DNA from: a bacterium
Lineage (GTDB): Bacteria; SZUA-182; DTGQ01
NCBI GenBank assembly: GCA_023512255.1
Contig: JAILZY010000137.1
Location: 1 to 6,814, forward strand
DNA length: 6,814 bases
Direction of reading: 5' to 3'
Made by a program: the position numbers and the translations under genes
Shown here: positions 5,876 through 6,814 of the stretch, piece after piece
How the letters are laid out: each line of letters opens with the position of its first letter
Numbering within the stretch: position 1 is the first letter of the stretch
The notes under the pieces: generated by a model
What the model was told of the DNA's origin: nothing
Database searches by the model: none
Seen by the model: the letters and a program-made list of their open reading frames with translations, nothing else

Positions 5876-6706
5876 GAAAGAGATGAATATGCAGCCATGT
5901 TCAGGCTGGAGGATGATTACTGGTGGTATCAAGGATTGCGGCAGATCACCTTTCACTTCCTAGATAAATTTATTAGCCAACAAAAATTGCAGCAGCCAGG
6001 ATCAGGGGCTAAGATTTTGGATGCCGGATGTGGGACTGGAAAGCTACTTGAGGAATGCAGCCAGATCGGCAAGATGATGAGAGGCTATCGGGCCTTTGGG
6101 TTTGAATTTTCTGAATACGCCCTTCCATTTCTGAAGATGCGGGGGCTGAGAAAGCTCGTGCAGGCCTCGATTTGCCAACTACCTTTTCGCAGCCTGAGCT
6201 TTCAGGCACTTATCTGCCTTGATGTTTTGTGTCATACTGGAGTGGACAGTGACCGCCAAGCGCTGGTTGAAATTCACCGTGTGCTAGAGCCAGGAGGACT
6301 GGTGATTATCAACCTTCCGGCTTTTGAATTTTTGCGAAGCTCACACGACTTTGCTGTTCATACAAGGCGAAGGTACAGGCTGAAGGAAGTGCGACAGAAG
6401 CTGCATGAGTGTGGGTTTTCTATCAAAGTGCTAACATACCGAAATACTCTTCTCTTCCCACTGGCCGCGGCGGTCCGACTAATCAGGCGGGCAGCGATCT
6501 TTGGGGCAGGCAGAGGCAGTCAACAGAGGGGCAAGGAGTGCAAAAAATCAGACCTTCGACCTCTGCCATCATCAATTAACCAACTGCTGTACGGCATCCT
6601 GGCCTTTGAGAACGCGCTCTTGGCCCGCGGTCTGACCTTTCCCTTCGGGCTGTCAGTGTTTTTTGTGGCCGTCAAAGATGGTGATAAGGAAGGCAAAAGA
6701 AAGTAG
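5873..6706 (+). CDS. Class I SAM-dependent methyltransferase of a polysaccharide/sugar locus
   Basis: A 277-residue Rossmann-fold methyltransferase. The N-terminal EYAAMFRLEDDYWWYQGLR (5-23) is a hallmark of a group common in polysaccharide gene clusters. Motif I ILDAGCGTGKLLE is at 48-60 and the acidic ribose-binding Glu78 follows the second strand. LICLDVLCHTG (113-123) contains motif II, and EPGGLVIINLPAF (139-151) is motif III. HDFAVHTRRRYRL (158-170) and the end TFPFGLSVFFVAVK (255-268) also fit that group. It probably transfers a methyl group from S-adenosylmethionine to a sugar hydroxyl or amine; whether on the NDP-sugar or the lipid-linked product is unknown. The last gene of the operon, it ends with TAG directly followed by in-frame TAA. 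The stop is 34 bp before the right inverted repeat. Confidence 0.87.
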   Translation: MERDEYAAMFRLEDDYWWYQGLRQITFHFLDKFISQQKLQQPGSGAKILDAGCGTGKLLEECSQIGKMMRGYRAFGFEFSEYALPFLKMRGLRKLVQASICQLPFRSLSFQALICLDVLCHTGVDSDRQALVEIHRVLEPGGLVIINLPAFEFLRSSHDFAVHTRRRYRLKEVRQKLHECGFSIKVLTYRNTLLFPLAAAVRLIRRAAIFGAGRGSQQRGKECKKSDLRPLPSSINQLLYGILAFENALLARGLTFPFGLSVFFVAVKDGDKEGKRK

Positions 6707-6740
6707 TAAGCTAAGGCCAACAATATATGTCAAAATATTT

Positions 6741-6814
6741 TCGCTCTTATTTATTAGCTACCATTGAGAGACATAACCCTAATAAGAGCTAAGCCCCTTC
6801 GAGGGTTTATGGTT
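6741..6814 (+). repeat. Right copy of the ~74-bp inverted repeat, reaching the window end
   Basis: This is the reverse complement of 2487-2561 with a single-base deletion. GCTCTTATTTATTAG (6743-6757) pairs with CTAATAAGAGC (6779-6789) with a 4-nt bulge, and CCCT-TCG-AGGG (6796-6806) follows, then TTTAT. Placed after the last stop codon of the operon, it could also act as a weak terminator or mRNA 3' end structure, though no proper T-tract follows the long stem. The repeat may continue past the last base given. Confidence 0.95.

Noticed and set aside
6741-6814. Classical rho-independent terminator after the methyltransferase
   Set aside because: The long stem has a bulge and large loop with no T-run behind it; the small CCCT/AGGG stem has only TTTAT after it. 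It may end transcripts, but this does not meet the standard pattern.

Overview
The window looks like a bacterial chromosome segment, probably from an anaerobe with a carbon monoxide dehydrogenase / Wood-Ljungdahl type metabolism. The basis is a CooC-type nickel-insertion ATPase with its CxC motif. AAGGAG-like ribosome binding sites, GTG and TTG starts and moderate base composition would suit a clostridial (Bacillota) acetogen or sulfate reducer, but the taxon is a guess.

Left part (1-1778, minus strand): an IclR-family regulator followed 61 bp downstream by a CooC/AcsF-type ATPase, probably one transcription unit running leftwards and possibly into genes outside the window. A good minus-strand sigma70-like promoter (about 2018-2046) lies far upstream of iclR. 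Its -35 box sits inside a perfect 13-bp palindrome, a candidate operator.

Middle (1779-2669): about 890 bp without a convincing gene. It is AT-rich and dense in small repeats: a 27-28 bp tandem duplication, TACTAAGA repeats, a CGACCG/CGGTCG palindrome and about three 21-bp tandem units. It then holds the left copy of a ~74-bp repeat and a strong extended -10 promoter facing right.

Right part (2670-6706, plus strand): a tight four-gene operon encoding an ArnC/GtrB-like membrane-anchored family 2 glycosyltransferase, an extended-SDR NAD-dependent epimerase/dehydratase, a DegT/DnrJ/EryC1 PLP aminotransferase and a class I SAM methyltransferase. Together these could make a methylated amino sugar and load it on polyprenyl phosphate for decoration of an envelope glycan.

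The main structural observation is that this operon, with its own promoter, lies between two nearly identical ~74-bp inverted repeats (2487-2561 and 6741-6814) that differ by one single-base indel. Each repeat is itself a hairpin. The second copy runs to the last base of the window, so the outer boundary is unknown. This could be a non-autonomous mobile or invertible sugar-modification cassette, or an operon bounded by two copies of a dispersed palindromic element. The SDR also lacks the expected catalytic lysine of YxxxK.
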